From: Bryum argenteum
Lineage: Eukaryota; Streptophyta; Bryopsida; Bryales; Bryaceae
NCBI GenBank assembly: GCA_037043015.1
Contig: CM073329.1
Coordinates: 740,448 to 804,447, forward strand
Length of the DNA stretch: 64,000 bases
Reading direction: 5' to 3'
Part shown: positions 1 to 12,391 of the stretch, one piece after another
Numbering within the stretch: the first letter of the stretch is position 1
Layout of the letters: each line of letters opens with the position of its first letter
Position numbers and translations under genes: made by a program
Notes under the pieces: model-generated
Told to the model about the DNA's origin: nothing
What the model saw: the letters and a program-made list of their open reading frames with translations, nothing else
Database searches by the model: none

Positions 1-3000
1 GGTAAGCTAGAGCCTTAAGAAATGAGTTGTCAAGATTGAAGAACTCTACAACTTTGTCCCCAATATATATATGCTAACCTAAGAAGCTTATAGAGCAACT
101 ACCACCAAATGCTACCAACTAGGAACTTCTTAAGAAAATTTTCCAAGGATCCTAGGACCTTTTGACATCCTCGGAGAAGTTTTCTACAAGTCTCTAGTAA
201 GCTATATCCATGACAAATCATAAATTCCAAAGTTGTTTCAAACATTTTTTTTTTAACTCCTAAAGATCCTTAAAACACTCTAAACAGAACTTAGCCTACT
301 TTCATTGTTATAATCTCACAAATTGAGAAGAATCAACACAATATATTTTGATTGCAAGTATTATGTCGAGGCAACTTCAAGATCCGACACTTGGATCTTC
401 TAAATAATGCTTAAATTGAGCTTTTTTAGTCTTGAAGTAGAAAGAAGTTGTTTTTTGTAATTTAGGCAAGTTTGCACCAAGGATCTTTGGGGGTTAATCG
501 TCCTTTGAAAAACATAGTTTCCTTTGTGCACAGAGAACTAGATCATTGTAACCCCAAAGATTTTGCTTATATGGCCATATTGCTCAAAATTGAGACTTTT
601 ACAGTCTCAATTTAATGCTTGAATTTATGTCTTTTTAAAATTGATTTCTTCACTAATCCAATATTTATTACTGACTTTTTTACTATACATAGGAAGGTTA
701 TTGTTGACATGACAATAAACTAAAATTCTAAAGAAAGTCCGGATTGTCTCCAATTAGTTAGTAAAATTTTAGGGCAAAAGTCTCAATATGATCATTTGTC
801 TCAAAATAACAAAGATGACCTTTTATACTCTTTCCCATGTAGATAATTAAGTTGACTATGCCATCCAAAATTTTAGAAGAATAATTACACTTTTTATACC
901 TTCATACATATTGTTTTCTAGATGAAGTTACAAGAACAACGATTTGGTAAAACATGCATCATGTTGATCATATTTAGGAGTTGTTGGCCAAACAAATTAT
1001 ATAACAAGTTCTTCCATGAGTGTACCCAACTTGATGACCTCCATGAAAAAATATATGGGAAAAATGTTGGGCTAACAATCTTCAAGTTTTCTTTTGCACC
1101 ATGGAGACAATGTCTCACAAGCAGGCCCAAAGAAAATTTTGCACCAACTTTAAATGTTATGATCTTCAAAAACCAGCACCTCAGAATTTACATGGTAGTA
1201 CTGATAGTAGGTAGGTTTGAGATCTTACGGTTGGAAGTACAAAAGAATAATAATAATTTAACCACAACTCAATCCCAACAAGGTGGTAGAAATTCTTAGC
1301 TTTTGGTTTTGGAAATCCAATAAACGCTTAGATTAATAGGGGTTAATGGCCACTTACACCCACCTTGAGTGTAAATGGCAAGTATGGGGTGTACTTGTGT
1401 GGTACACTCAAACCACTTTTCTTCTAGTGTAGACTTAGGTTTAAGATCTAACAGTTGGAAATCAAAAGAAAGTAAAGAAATTTAATTTACACCCCCAAGA
1501 ATACATAGAAGTAGAAAATTACAGTTTTAAGGTGTGAAGCTCCTAAAAACACAAGGATCTTTACGAGATTTACCCCTGAAGTTGACCTTGCATGAAAATT
1601 GAGAGATAGTCTCAAAACTCTCAAAAACTACCGTCTTTTGATGTAAAGTGAAAGTTTTCAAACTTTGACTTGGTTTTAGGTATGTAACTATAGGATCTAG
1701 TACTTGATCTGTATGTGTACATGTGTATCAATTCTCGAATCCAAAATCCTTACCAATTGTGAGATTATTATGTTCAAAGTTGGATTAAAAGTCCAACTAC
1801 TTCTCTTGTTGTAGAAAGGGTGACCAGTATTTTGAGGGCCAGAAAAACCATGCTTAGTAGAGAATTTGATATGAGGCTCTTCATATCCTTGTTCCTAAGT
1901 AAGTTAGGAACATGCCTATGCATTTTTACCCTCATGTGACCTATAAAGCCTAAAGAAATGCTTGATTATTCACATGGAGGTTTGATGAAATTCAACTACG
2001 AAGGCCAATCTTTACGATATAACGCCATGTGAAGAGTTTACCGGATTGGGAAACCAAACAATGCAATTATGCCCTAGTACCTCTTCTACATGCACAAAAG
2101 AGCAAAAAAACTCGAAAAATGTAAAATCTCAATTTTTGGTGAATCTGTGAAGTTTGTGCAATTTAAATGATATTGGGGAGATTTCATAAATAAATGATCA
2201 TTCACCGCAGTTTGGGCAAGTTTAAGCAAATTCCGAACAAATTTTCAAATTTTGCCATGAATATCTCCTACGAGGGATGTTGAAGCTCAAAATGACTTTT
2301 TGGCAAGGTATGAAAAAACTTCCCATTGTGCAAGAGGTTTCAACCTCATGTAAGCTAAATATAGAAAGTAAGAGGCTAACCGAAGTCTAATCGAGGAGAA
2401 TATGGCCTTAGTCGACTTTAGGGGTTAAGAACGTTTGGTCATATACTTCAAAGGTGAATGATTTTCCTCCAATTTTTCAAAAGGATCAATGTGTGTGGGT
2501 GAGATTTCGATGAAGCACACCCCATACTAGTAGAAAAGTGTCGTGAGTACACCATACAAAGATATCACAGAGTCATGTTTTACATCCAAGGTGGGGTGTA
2601 TAAAAACCACATGCAGAGTACTCGCTGGTATAGTGCGTGGTGACACTTTTCTACTACTGTAGTGCAGGTAGCTTAGAGTTGGGTTACCTAGAGATTGAAG
2701 CCCTTTCTCAGTTTCTGGACGTGAAGAAACAAAATCATGAGGCATGAGTGCAGAGAAGATTTTACGTGGCCGGAGGTGGTGGACGTATGTGGGGGAATAG
2801 AAAAAGGGAGGAAGTTAAATTATTGCCATGGAACGGAGTCAATGATAATGTTTGCGATGTAGAACTGGAAGGCAGGCTTTGAATTGGTGGCAGACAATCA
2901 TGCTGCCACAGTAGGAGTGTGTGTGACCCATGAGTTTGGAAAAAGAGCAGCTGATTCTTGCATTGAATGCAGTGTCTGCTTCTGGATGACTCCCATTTGC

Positions 3001-3150
3001 ATTTTCCCTGCCCATGCCTCCTCTGGACCCTAACTTACTAACTTACAATGGTCCCCTCGTCGAAGCTTGCATGGTAATAATAACCGACGTAGAAGCAACA
3101 TGACATTCTTGGACAAGCTACAGTTGCAAGGTCCTTACTTTACCATCACT
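1..3150. other. AT-rich intergenic DNA with decayed repeats
   Basis: No ORF here resembles a known protein or has supporting splice structure. The stretch carries pieces of the dispersed repeats seen elsewhere in the window: the 18-mer GATCTTACGGTTGGAAGT at 1221-1238, and GGGGTTAA-type repeat ends near 1340 and at 2411-2428. About 2430-3150 is somewhat richer in GC and I could not assign it. Short ORFs such as the pair near 920-1300 overlap on both strands and look like chance. Confidence 0.6.
1205..1585 (+). repeat. Degraded fragment of TTAA-bounded repeat family beta
   Basis: The segment contains the 18-mer GATCTTACGGTTGGAAGT (1221-1238) and, from about 1444, a diverged second copy. A stretch on a shared theme follows (wording like 'caccccca...acatagaagtagaaaat...gctcc...acacaagga'). 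The same order occurs at 6798-6926 and 26258-26384. It looks like an old, partly duplicated 3' part of that family. Confidence 0.5.
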
Positions 3151-3168
3151 TTAACCCCTAAAGTCGAC
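2411..3168. repeat. Pair of 18-bp inverted repeat ends bracketing about 720 bp
   Basis: GTCGACTTTAGGGGTTAA lies at 2411-2428 and its exact reverse complement at 3151-3168. Both are the terminal motif of the TTAA-bounded repeats, but here the TTAA ends face each other. The 722 bp between them may therefore be host sequence between two opposed copies. The bracketed DNA is less AT-rich than its surroundings. Confidence 0.6.
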
Positions 3169-3250
3169 TATACTAGATAGGTAGATGAGTAATAGCCTAC
3201 CAAAACCCTAAATTTCAATTGTCTCCACAACCAAATGTCAACCCTAACAC

Positions 3251-3470
3251 TACACTAAATAGGTAGATTAGTGTTAGATACACTAATTTATATAATCGTA
3301 TTATAAGTTTTTACTGTTGGTCAATATTTTTACCCTCTACATCCGTCAAGATGGGGATCCTTCCACAATATTGGAATCAATACTCTTGGTAATTTTTTTT
3401 ATCAAAAGTAAAAACTTATAACATTTTCAAGTCTTATAAAAATCTAACACTAATCTACCTATTCAGTGTA
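3251..3470. mobile_element. TA-flanked TIR MITE (mariner-like), copy 1
   Basis: The termini are inverted copies: left CACTAAATAGGTAGATTAGT from 3253, and right (reverse complement) CACTGAATAGGTAGATTAGT ending at 3468. They differ at one position in about 26. A TA dinucleotide flanks each side, as expected for Tc1/mariner-type insertion. There is no coding capacity. A related larger element is at 24420-25122. A more decayed outer pair (about 3169 and 4240) suggests this copy is nested in an older relative. Confidence 0.75.
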
Positions 3471-3774
3471 CTTGTATCGATTGGTAACTTTGAATATTTA
3501 CATGAGCATATTTAGTGTTAGATGGTACTCTAAGAATAAGGAATTGCAGAATAAAGTATATGAGAACATGACGAAAGGTTTAATTTGCCAAAAAGTGTGA
3601 TGCTAAAAAGCTTGGAAACTGAACTTAGTTTTTAAAATGCAGATTATCTTGAAAAAAGGCAGATGTACAAAAGTTGCGTAGAAGCCTATCGAGGCACGCA
3701 AATTGAGGCATCAACAAGAGATGGAAATGTCTCACATCAGACTTGGAGGCTTCAAGGTTCAATTTATGAGGTTG

Positions 3775-3972
3775 TCGAGGTTTTGAGGATCTTTTGTCAA
3801 GGGACGAGTGTTGAGGCTATTGAGGCTATCGAGGCTTTGAGGATCGTTTGTCAAAGAATGAGTGTTGAAGCTGTCAAGGCTTCGAGGATCTTTTGTCAAG
3901 GAACGATGTTGAGGTTGTCGTGGCTTTGAGGATCTTTTGTCAAGGAACGAGTGTCGAGTGCCAAGGTTGTCG
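3775..3972 (+). repeat. 45-bp minisatellite, about four units
   Basis: The unit core GAGGATCTTTTGTCAAGG recurs with variations at about 3785, 3839, 3884 and 3928, so spacing is 54, 45 and 44 bp. The 54-bp unit has an extra 9 bp. In one + strand frame (3663-3929) the units encode an imperfect 15-residue repeat of the type SVEAxxxxRIxCQ. No family is recognisable and the frame closes soon after, so I treat it as a minisatellite rather than a gene. Confidence 0.65.
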
Positions 3973-4243
3973 AGGACTCAAAGAGTTAACATTCGAGTAT
4001 GGCGCATGGCTTTGACTTGCTTCTTCTAGCTTCGATTGTGGAAACAAGCTTCAAGTTGGATCAAAAGGGGCTAGATTCGTTTATCAAAATATATTTTTGA
4101 ACCTAATCAAATTGAAGACCCCTTTGGGAGGCGACACTAACCCTCATACAAAACCCTAAATATCTAATAATAATCATACTTTGGGTTGACAATTAGTGTT
4201 TTGGGTAAGTATTGCATCTAACACTAATCTTTTTAGTGTAACC

Positions 4244-6339
4244 CAAAAATTGCCAAAAAGTCTCCAAATTGCCAAAGCTACCCTCTTATGATGCAAGGTG
4301 AGAATTTTCAAATTTTGACATACTTTTAGGTATGCAAGTGAAGGATTTATTACCTAACTTATATGTGTATATGAATATCAAATCTTATATTCAAATTCCT
4401 TACCAGTTGTGAGATCATAATGTTTGAAGTTGGAGAAAAAGTTATTTTCTTAGTTGTAGAAAGGAAAACTAGTTTTTTGAGGAGACTCTTCAAATTATTG
4501 TTCCTAGGTGAATAAGAAGGTTCAAAATTGGAATTTAACTTTGCCAATTTTTCACATACACTTTACACTATAGAGAACACATGCTACAAAGTTTCGGCAA
4601 AAATATTACATTTAATCCCTCTATATAGCTGCCCAAAATCACAAAAGCTCATTTTTGGTTTTAAGGATTATCAAGAGATTACCCTTAAAGTCAAAAGTGA
4701 CCAAATTGTGGTCAATTGGGGTTTGAACAAGCTCTAAGATACTACATTAAGACTTTATAAAGTTGCAACTTTGGCAGATTGTAGTGTTTTGCCCTATCGC
4801 TTCAACAAGACATTTTATAGTCTGAAAATTTCTCATACTTTACGAGATGTTAAGTTTCAATACACTATCAAGGGCTACTTCCACCCAGAGGTATAAAATG
4901 TTAGGAGGAGGTACAGCAGGTGTTCACACATCAAAAAAGCATTCAGATGGAAGAAAATTTGATTTGGGGTCAGCAACGTTCACAAGGGGCGAAGGTTGTA
5001 AGGAAGGTAGTTGTGATTTTTAAAGCGAATTTATAACTCATCAACTTTCTTCATATGTACAGTACCCACCAACAAGTTTACGTTCAGAGCAAGAAGAGAT
5101 AACATACTTTCAACTTTCAAATGATCACCATGTTTGCAAAATCTATCTAAATTGCAAATTATGAAGTATGACAGAAAGGTAGTGCATTTTTCTTTACCAA
5201 TACATGAAAAACCTCCAAAAAATGTATAAATTCATTATATAACTTTGGTATCTTCTAACTTACTTTTCAGTATCTACCTTCGACTATTATAAAGACCATA
5301 ACATGGTGAGGTTTGTTAAGGAAGAGAGTAATACTATCTCTTTAGAAACCTCTCTTGAAGCCCTTTACATATATGTGGCTCACATTTACAAATATTGAGT
5401 TGGGTTGGTGCAAGAAACCTTCATGTTGTCTCTTATTGAAAAAGCAACATACACATTTTGAAGTGCAATAATTGCTCATAAACTTTTCTCACACATGGGG
5501 CTTGGATTAGCAGAGAAGAGATTTGCTACATTTTGAGCACTTTGGTGGTAGTTTCATGGAATTTGGTTATTCTAGGTGCTAGATATGATCATTTGAAGTT
5601 GCCCTTGTTTATCGACGCATTTGCTAAGAGTACAGAAGTCCAACGTTGAGCTTCTTGGGAGCTACAATTCAAGTTCTTTCTAAAAAGCTATTGCATATAT
5701 AGAAAGTGTATTGAAGTAGCTTCCATAAAAGATTGTTGAAGTTTTCCATTGTCTCATGCCTCAGCAAAAGTAGCTCGAGATAAGAGCTAAGGGTAAATAG
5801 TGAATAATATATTAAAAAGTCATATATTAAAATAGAAATTATAATTTTTATTGAAATTTCTTCAGATGATGGTATAAAATACTACATGATCTCTCCGATA
5901 CAATTTGTAGTTGGCAATTTGGATTATTTTTGTGAACATGGCAATTGTTCAAAGATTACAACATGTTCTCCTGTTTCAATTCTGAACGTAAACTTGTTGG
6001 TGGGTACTGTACATTCCCAAGGAACCAGAGGGGAGTTTGCTATCCAATGAACAATTGCACTCTATGTTGGTGTGTCAAACATATCCATTTTTAAACTGTA
6101 ATACAATAAGACTTCATTACATGTGGTTCTAGTTGTTTATACTTATATTGTATCAAGAAAAGAATCAGTATTTTTTAAAAAAAATTGAAGTAATTTTATT
6201 CGATTTTTTAGTTGAAAAAGTAAGTTATGTCCCACTAACCTAAAATCCATAGAATCAAGCAAATGGAATATCAACCATTTTTATTTTAGTATAATTTTTA
6301 AATATGACCTATATCTTCTTGTATAAAATACAAAATAAT
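4244..6339. other. AT-rich intergenic DNA with a reversed repeat fragment
   Basis: About 4260-4700 is a reverse-oriented, diverged relative of the repeat at 6340-6926; compare 'gcccaaaatcacaaaagctc' with 'gggcagcc…ttgcaattttg'. The rest, to 6339, shows no gene, RNA or clear terminal repeats. Several tracts echo words from other repeats in the window. Confidence 0.5.
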
Positions 6340-6926
6340 TTAACAAACCCCATACCCTCCTTGAACCCCGAAATGGGTTTTTGCAATTTTGGGCAGCCTT
6401 GATGAAGGGGTTTGAAGTGATATCTTTGCCTAAGATTTTTATTGGGTCCTCCTTATACTGCAAAGTGTATGTGGTAAAATTTGCTATGTCAAATTTCAAT
6501 TTTTGAGTCTTCTAGGGCATTTCTTGGGTTGCGAGCCCAGTTAGGGCAGCTTTAAAAAGTAACTTTTAAAATTTGTTTTTTGAAACATGTTCATTACAAA
6601 ATCACTACTCAAATTTCAAAGTGACTCAAGTCAAAAAGTTTACCAATTTTACAAGGGCAACCTCCAAAAATTTCAAAACCAATCTTTGCAATGCCTAAAA
6701 AAACTCGGGAGGCAAACTTTGGATATTACGATCTCTCAAATGGTAAACATCCAACGGTCAGTTTTTTAACAGTAATGTAGCATGTTCTTAGTTACAAGAT
6801 CTTACGGTTGGAAGTTTTAAAAAAGGAAAAGAAATTGGTTTTCACCCCCACAAGTGCTTAGAGGTAGAGAATCGCAGTTTTGAGGTTTCAAGCTCCCAAA
6901 AAACACCAAGGAGATTTAGGGGTTAA
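6340..6926 (+). mobile_element. TTAA-bounded repeat family beta, copy at 6.3 kb
   Basis: The segment starts TTAACAAACCCCATACCC and ends TTTAGGGGTTAA. Its interior is colinear with 25784-26384: a 'ggg-caacc' block, a 'ctata-ctacaa-gtgt' block, then GATCTTACGGTTGGAAGT (6798-6815) and 'gctcc…acaccaagga'. It has no coding capacity. The ends (TTAA then a C-rich start) match the other TTAA-bounded elements here, which suggests a non-autonomous DNA transposon. Confidence 0.55.
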
Positions 6927-9900
6927 TTTTAAAAAATTAATTCATTGTGCACTATAAGGCATGCAAATCCCTCATCTATGAATGGATCAAAATAATAATA
7001 TTATTATTGATAATAATATTAATTTTAAAAAATCTAAAAGAAACTCTTTAGGCATATATACTTTGATTCCATTGAGGTGCATGATATTTTATTTTCCATT
7101 TTAGCGTCTTTTTACTTGATTAAAATGAACAAATTAGACAAACTTTGGAGGCTTTCAATAAAAATAACCTAATTAGTGTGTCCAAAAAGTAATACCCCCA
7201 AGCTTACCATTGCCCAGTTATTGGAAGTAGATATAAAAAGTACAAAAAGAGACAACCTATACGATAACAAAAAAAATACTCTCCAGAAGTGAAAGAAAGA
7301 AGCTTATGGGGGAGAAACACGGTGGTTACAAAATTTACATGGAGCGAAATGAAGAAGACATTCAGCTTTTAAGAGCATTTGTCATCTTGACCGCTGGACA
7401 AATTAGCGAACACCGCAAGTGAGCACCCTCTTTGTCAACTTTGGAACTCAAGCCTCCGATGCAAACGATATAATCAAAATAAGCTTTGGCATGTTTTCAC
7501 TTACCAACGTTCAAACCTTATTTGCAACACTCATACCTTATTTGCAACATTGGAAATTATTTTTTTCCCAACTTTGAACATTATTATCTCAGGAATGGTA
7601 AGAAAATTGGATTTAAGATTTGGGACACATGTACTATGTACAAATAAGGTACTAAATCTAACGGTCGCTTCACTCTAGATACATCAAGAAGTGAAAATTT
7701 GCACCTTGTATCGAAATGAGGTTCTTTTGAGGGTTTTTGGTTGTTTCAGAGCCTTTCTACTTTAGGGGTTAAGGTAGACATTGATATGCTTATGAAGTGA
7801 CCTAACCCCACTTTTACAGATTACACATATTGCACAACAATGCTTCAGAATTAAGACAATGGATGTTTGAAAACTTGTGCCATGCATTTTTGATACCACA
7901 TGAGTGTTGCTTACATAGAAATACATCTTGTGTATAAATTTCAAGAGTCCTTGATATGTTCTTAGGAACACATCCGGACAAGTCAAGAAAATCTAGGTCT
8001 TGATATTGTTGTTGAAATAATCGCTTGAAGATGCATGGTTCACTATGATGTTCAACTCAACCTAAAACGCCAAAACTCTTCACTTTTAGTAGAATTGAAA
8101 TGAAAAAGTTCCCTTGAAGTAGAGAAAGACAGTCCTTTGTGATACTCAAAGCTTGCCATTGCCCATGTAGGTGGTGAGACTTTTGACCTCACTCATCCTC
8201 ATGGAAATGTGAGGTAAAAAAGAAGCAGGAGGCAGTAAGTTACTGTAGTGAGGGTAGGGGTTAGGCGGTAGTTTCATTAATATAACTTCGTGTACCGTAC
8301 TGTATGGTGCATGTGTATATATAGATTTGCCAATGGGTGTGGAAGTGGGAGAAAAAGGGGGAAACTCAATCTATGTGTTGTTTCCATCCTTCTATTACCG
8401 GACTGTAACTGTGGGCTGCCCTCTTGGATCACGCTTGGCTTACTTACTTGATTCTTGAGCTTTCAGACATTACGTATATCTGTCGTGCTTTTATGGAAAC
8501 TAATGAAAACTTCGCACAACTCTGTTGGGTTCGGTTCTGTTCGCATCCCCCAAGAAAGAAAGAAAGGAAAGGCAGGCGGGAAGGAAGGAAAAGGGAAGAA
8601 ATGAGGAAGACGAAGAAGTTAAAGAATTCCATGCACCGATCAATAATTTGGGTGGGAGAAGAGACTGAATTGTTACCAAGGACAATGAATAGATACTGTA
8701 GTTTCGTGGAATATTAGAGGCGGCCAGCATCTAGGGCGTCCGGGCATTAAAAGAAAAACCAGGAAATAAATAAAAAGGAGGCAAACAATAAATAAGGCAA
8801 GGAGATTAGATTTGTCAGCAGGGGCGATGAATTGGTCCCAAGTGGCCTGCCCCGGTAGAGCCTAGAGGGGAGCGAGGTGGCAGGCTTCCAGTGACGGGCG
8901 GGAACACCCAAGCTCCGCAATTGAAGGATGAATGAAGCGGGCCCGGATGGATGAGGGCACCCCGGGGACCGGGTCAGCCTCGTAGATGAATGAATGTGGT
9001 GCCCTGGATGAAAGCTTCCTGGACAGAGAAAAGGCCAAAAGCAGTTGTTGTCGTCATGCGGAAGACGACTGGAAACGTGACTAACGGAAGCGGAGAGGCT
9101 ATTTATTCATGATTCATGATTTCTCACTTTGGTTATTTGCAGAACATTCGCCCCGCTGACCCAGCTTGCTTGGGTTCCCCTATTCTTATCACCACCACCA
9201 CTCTCCAGTCATCCATCCCCTCTTCCCCCATTCTCATCCATTCCTGCTTCATTTTTCCCACTACAGTACCTTCTATGCTGATTTGAAAAATTGTTCTTGT
9301 AGAATATTGTAACCAACTTGTAACGTCATTGTGTAAGGAGTTTTCAAAATCTACACATTTGATCAAGATCAAGTACTAAAAAACAAAGCGAGGCAGCTGA
9401 CTTTGAGCATGCCTTACTATTTTAAAAGAAGTCGAATACTAGGTTAACTAAAAAATACAATGGAAAATATTATTGCTAATAGTACTTCTATTTATAAACA
9501 AAGCATAAGAAGTCTACAAAGAATTATCAAACTATTCAAATCACAAATATCCAACTACAAAGTTGTTCAATGTCATCTTGAGATCATACTTATGCAAAAA
9601 AAGAACTCATGAATCACTAAATTGGATTTCACATCAATTGCCTTGCAATGGTAAAACATGCCCTAAGCTTGAAATCAAACAATAAGGATGCCTTTACCAA
9701 AATGCATGCCATTAGTTCCACTTCACTATATAGGTCCCTAGTTTTTTACCGTGCAAAGTACACTTAATTTTTGACCCAATCCAAGTGATTTCATCCAAAA
9801 CGAACTCTAGATGAAGAAGTTATGGCTCTTTAATGTTGATGTCTGTTATCCAAAATGTCCTTATTGACGGTTTGCCTGTTTAAGGGCTAAAGCATTTGAT

Positions 9901-9943
9901 ACATATATCTATTGAACCCCATGGAGCTTGTGGTTATTGTATA
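6927..9943. other. Intergenic DNA; part GC-rich, no gene seen
   Basis: The segment is AT-rich with one TTTAGGGGTTAA end near 7760. A purine-rich tract lies at 8550-8620, and a GC-richer island at about 8810-9060 has no coding similarity I recognise. About 9440-9900 is a reverse, diverged copy of the repeat at 28919-29533; its shared text includes 'caagtgatttcatccaaaac' and 'gaagttatggctct'. Small ORFs (for example 8424-8717) are low-complexity. Confidence 0.5.
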
Positions 9944-10211
9944 TTAACCCCTAACTCTTCTTAAAACCCGAAATGGGTTTTGGAGGTTCCCGCCGGAGAA
10001 AAACTCAGCCAACTTTGACCATTATAATCTCACAAATGAGGAAGAATGAACGGTTCAAATTTGGTTTGTGAGAAGAATGTCAAGTGAACTTTGAGATCTT
10101 ATGGTTGAATCCTCTATATAATGCTTGGATTGAGATTTATTGAGCTTAATGTAAAGGAAGGTCAAATTTTGTGACTCAAACCGTTTCGCAACAAGGAGAG
10201 TTAGGGGTTAA
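9944..10211. mobile_element. Short TTAA-flanked MITE, piggyBac-like ends
   Basis: The left end is TTAACCCCTAACTCTTCTT and the right end, as reverse complement, is TTAACCCCTAACTCTCCTT: 18 of 19 positions match. If TTAA is the target duplication, the inverted repeats start CCCCTAAC. A TTAA target and a C-run start are the hallmarks of piggyBac elements. The 268-bp body has no ORF. It is the cleanest member of the TTAA-bounded group in the window. Confidence 0.7.
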
Positions 10212-11964
10212 GCCATGAAGCACTTGTAGGATCTCGTATTCATAGTAGGCTCAACCCACGTACTCACCTACCTTCTCTACCACTCTCTTTTGATATTTTA
10301 ATTCTCCTTCGTTGACTATGTATACCATAGTGCAGGGTGAGGTTGTCATGTTGGTGTTGAATAATCAATTAAAGTTCAAAACAACTCGACACTTACCGAA
10401 AAAAAAAAAAAAAAAAAATCGTGTGAAACTCTTATTTTCACTTTGTTGGAAAATAAGTTTTTTGAAAGATAAAATACCTTAAATTATGATGTTTACTTGT
10501 AGAATCATCTTAAGTCAACCCAACTCTACACATAGGTTGTTGGAAGTAATTGTGGAGACGGTGAGAGAAGACAATAAGGTAGTATGCAACTTTTGCCTAT
10601 GTGAAGTAAGTACTATTGTTCTTTGGATTTGTTGTAGACAATCAGCATAAACAGATTGTAAATTGATATTATATCAAAATTGAAATAGGTAAAAACATAT
10701 TATGGGATTAAGCACCAAAGGCCCAAGTGAGCCAAAATGGCTTGATTTTTAGTGTATTTTGACAACCTTGGGTCTTTAGGGGTTAAGGTATCTTTGATGT
10801 GTTAGTGATGACCTCTTGAAAATGGGTTTTTTCGTAATGTTGTGTATATTCTGGAGGTGGTACAACTTTGTTGTTACTGCATGGCAGTGCAAAGATGCCT
10901 TGAGATGGAGTGAGACACCCAATTAAGTGATGAATCCAGTCGGCTCAGTAAATGAAGCACAAATGAAGTGACATAAAAAAGGAGGTATCATAGTGTTTGG
11001 TTGAGATCAGGGTGCAGGTGAGGCGTAAGGTATGAAGCTCTTCCTAATGTGCGTACTTAATTGTCGAAGATTAAGACAGTGCCTGAACTCATGTGCAAGA
11101 TTCTGCTATTTAAGCCACCGTAATCTACCCTTGTTAATTAATATATAATCATGTGAATGCGGAAGGGTACTGCTGCACTGTAACTTAACTCTGCTCCATC
11201 ACTGCCCCCACATCACCGTACTCAATTTGACTAAAAGAGAACACTTGTTTCATTCTTGTATTAGACTTACTGTCTTACACATTGCTTATACACATTTAAA
11301 TTCTTATACAAATTTACATTCTGTGAACTAAATCCAACGTTTAAGCCGGAGTGTGAGCTTTTATGAACTTGCCCAAGTCCCACTTATCTCATGTAGAGAC
11401 CTAAATTCAGAAGGGGTTGAGTATCTGCTAGAAGTTGATCAATTAGCTTCCGGCTTAGAAAGGTGTGTAGTATTTTCCATATGCATATTTCAATCATTGC
11501 CTTCTTTCCGGAACACTAATACTTGGGAAACTTCCGTACTTGTTATGAGATTCATAGAAGGGAACCTATGGGGTATGTTAAGTGAGTGAAATATTAAAAT
11601 GTTAGATGTTACACAAATCTACTAGTAGCATACAAAATTTACCAACATCATAGTTAGGTGAAATTAACTTAAAAGTGTTAAATTTCATTTAATAGTTATT
11701 CATGAAGGAGTAGGCTCGGAATTACGAGGGAGAGGCCATAGGAGGCTACCATCGGTTAATCCACTTCCACACACAACAAATTAATTGTCCTTCATTCATA
11801 AAATATGGCAATTCTATGAATTTTATATGTGACAAGATTTATGGCATGTCCATATCAATGTAGAGGTTGCTTTCTTAATAAATAATATGTGTTGCACATG
11901 ACACATGTATTGGTAAAAATATACAAACATTATAAAACTATTCAACAACTCTTTATACCATATA
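10212..11964. other. AT-rich intergenic DNA
   Basis: A run of 20 A lies at 10399-10418. A further TTTAGGGGTTAA end is near 10780. No gene, RNA or paired terminal repeat could be assigned. The ORF at 11353-11589 has no recognisable family or splice context. Confidence 0.5.
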
Positions 11965-12150
11965 CTCCCTCCATCTTAGAAAATACCATAACTTGGTTCA
12001 AATACTTGTCTTACAGTAATACCAAGATTTGATATTAATGAGTAATCTAGACCATTTGAACTATATCCAGCTATATCATTGAGCAATCTAGACAATCATA
12101 AAAATCTATCACTTTCAGCAAATCATGGTGTTTTTTCTTAGATGGGGGAG
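11965..12150. mobile_element. Stowaway-like MITE 1
   Basis: The element starts CTCCCTCCATCTTAGAAAAT and ends with the inverted partner TTTCTTAGATGGGGGAG. TA flanks both ends (11963-11964 and 12151-12152). The CTCCCTCC start and TA duplication are typical of Stowaway (Tc1/mariner) MITEs. The body is 186 bp, AT-rich and non-coding. Confidence 0.85.
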
Positions 12151-12349
12151 TAGCTCCTCTAAGTAGGGTATTATCAAAGGTTGAGGATTTAAAGTTTAAA
12201 CCTATGTATCTAATTTTTGCTAAAATATGATGATAATTTTACTGAGAACAAATTTCCCTTGTTTACATTGGTCTTAAAAGATGTTATGTTACTATCCTAA
12301 AATTCAAGAAACCATGTGTAAGGAAGAAAAACCTACTACGATGCCAATA

Positions 12350-12351
<2 letters not shown>

Positions 12352-12391
<40 letters not shown>

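Larger units (their letters stand above)
3169..4240. mobile_element. Decayed outer copy of the same TIR family
   Basis: The left end near 3169 reads TATACTAGATAGGTAGATGA. The right end (4182-4240) in reverse complement begins TACACTAAAAAGATTAGTGT and continues like the left end of the 24420-25122 element (…TTACCCAAAACACTAATT…). The intact small MITE at 3251-3470 and the 45-bp minisatellite lie inside it. Boundaries are approximate. Confidence 0.4.

Noticed and set aside
2411-10800. Interstitial telomere repeats (TTTAGGG words)
   Set aside because: TTTAGGG occurs singly as part of TTTAGGGGTTAA at repeat termini, never in tandem.
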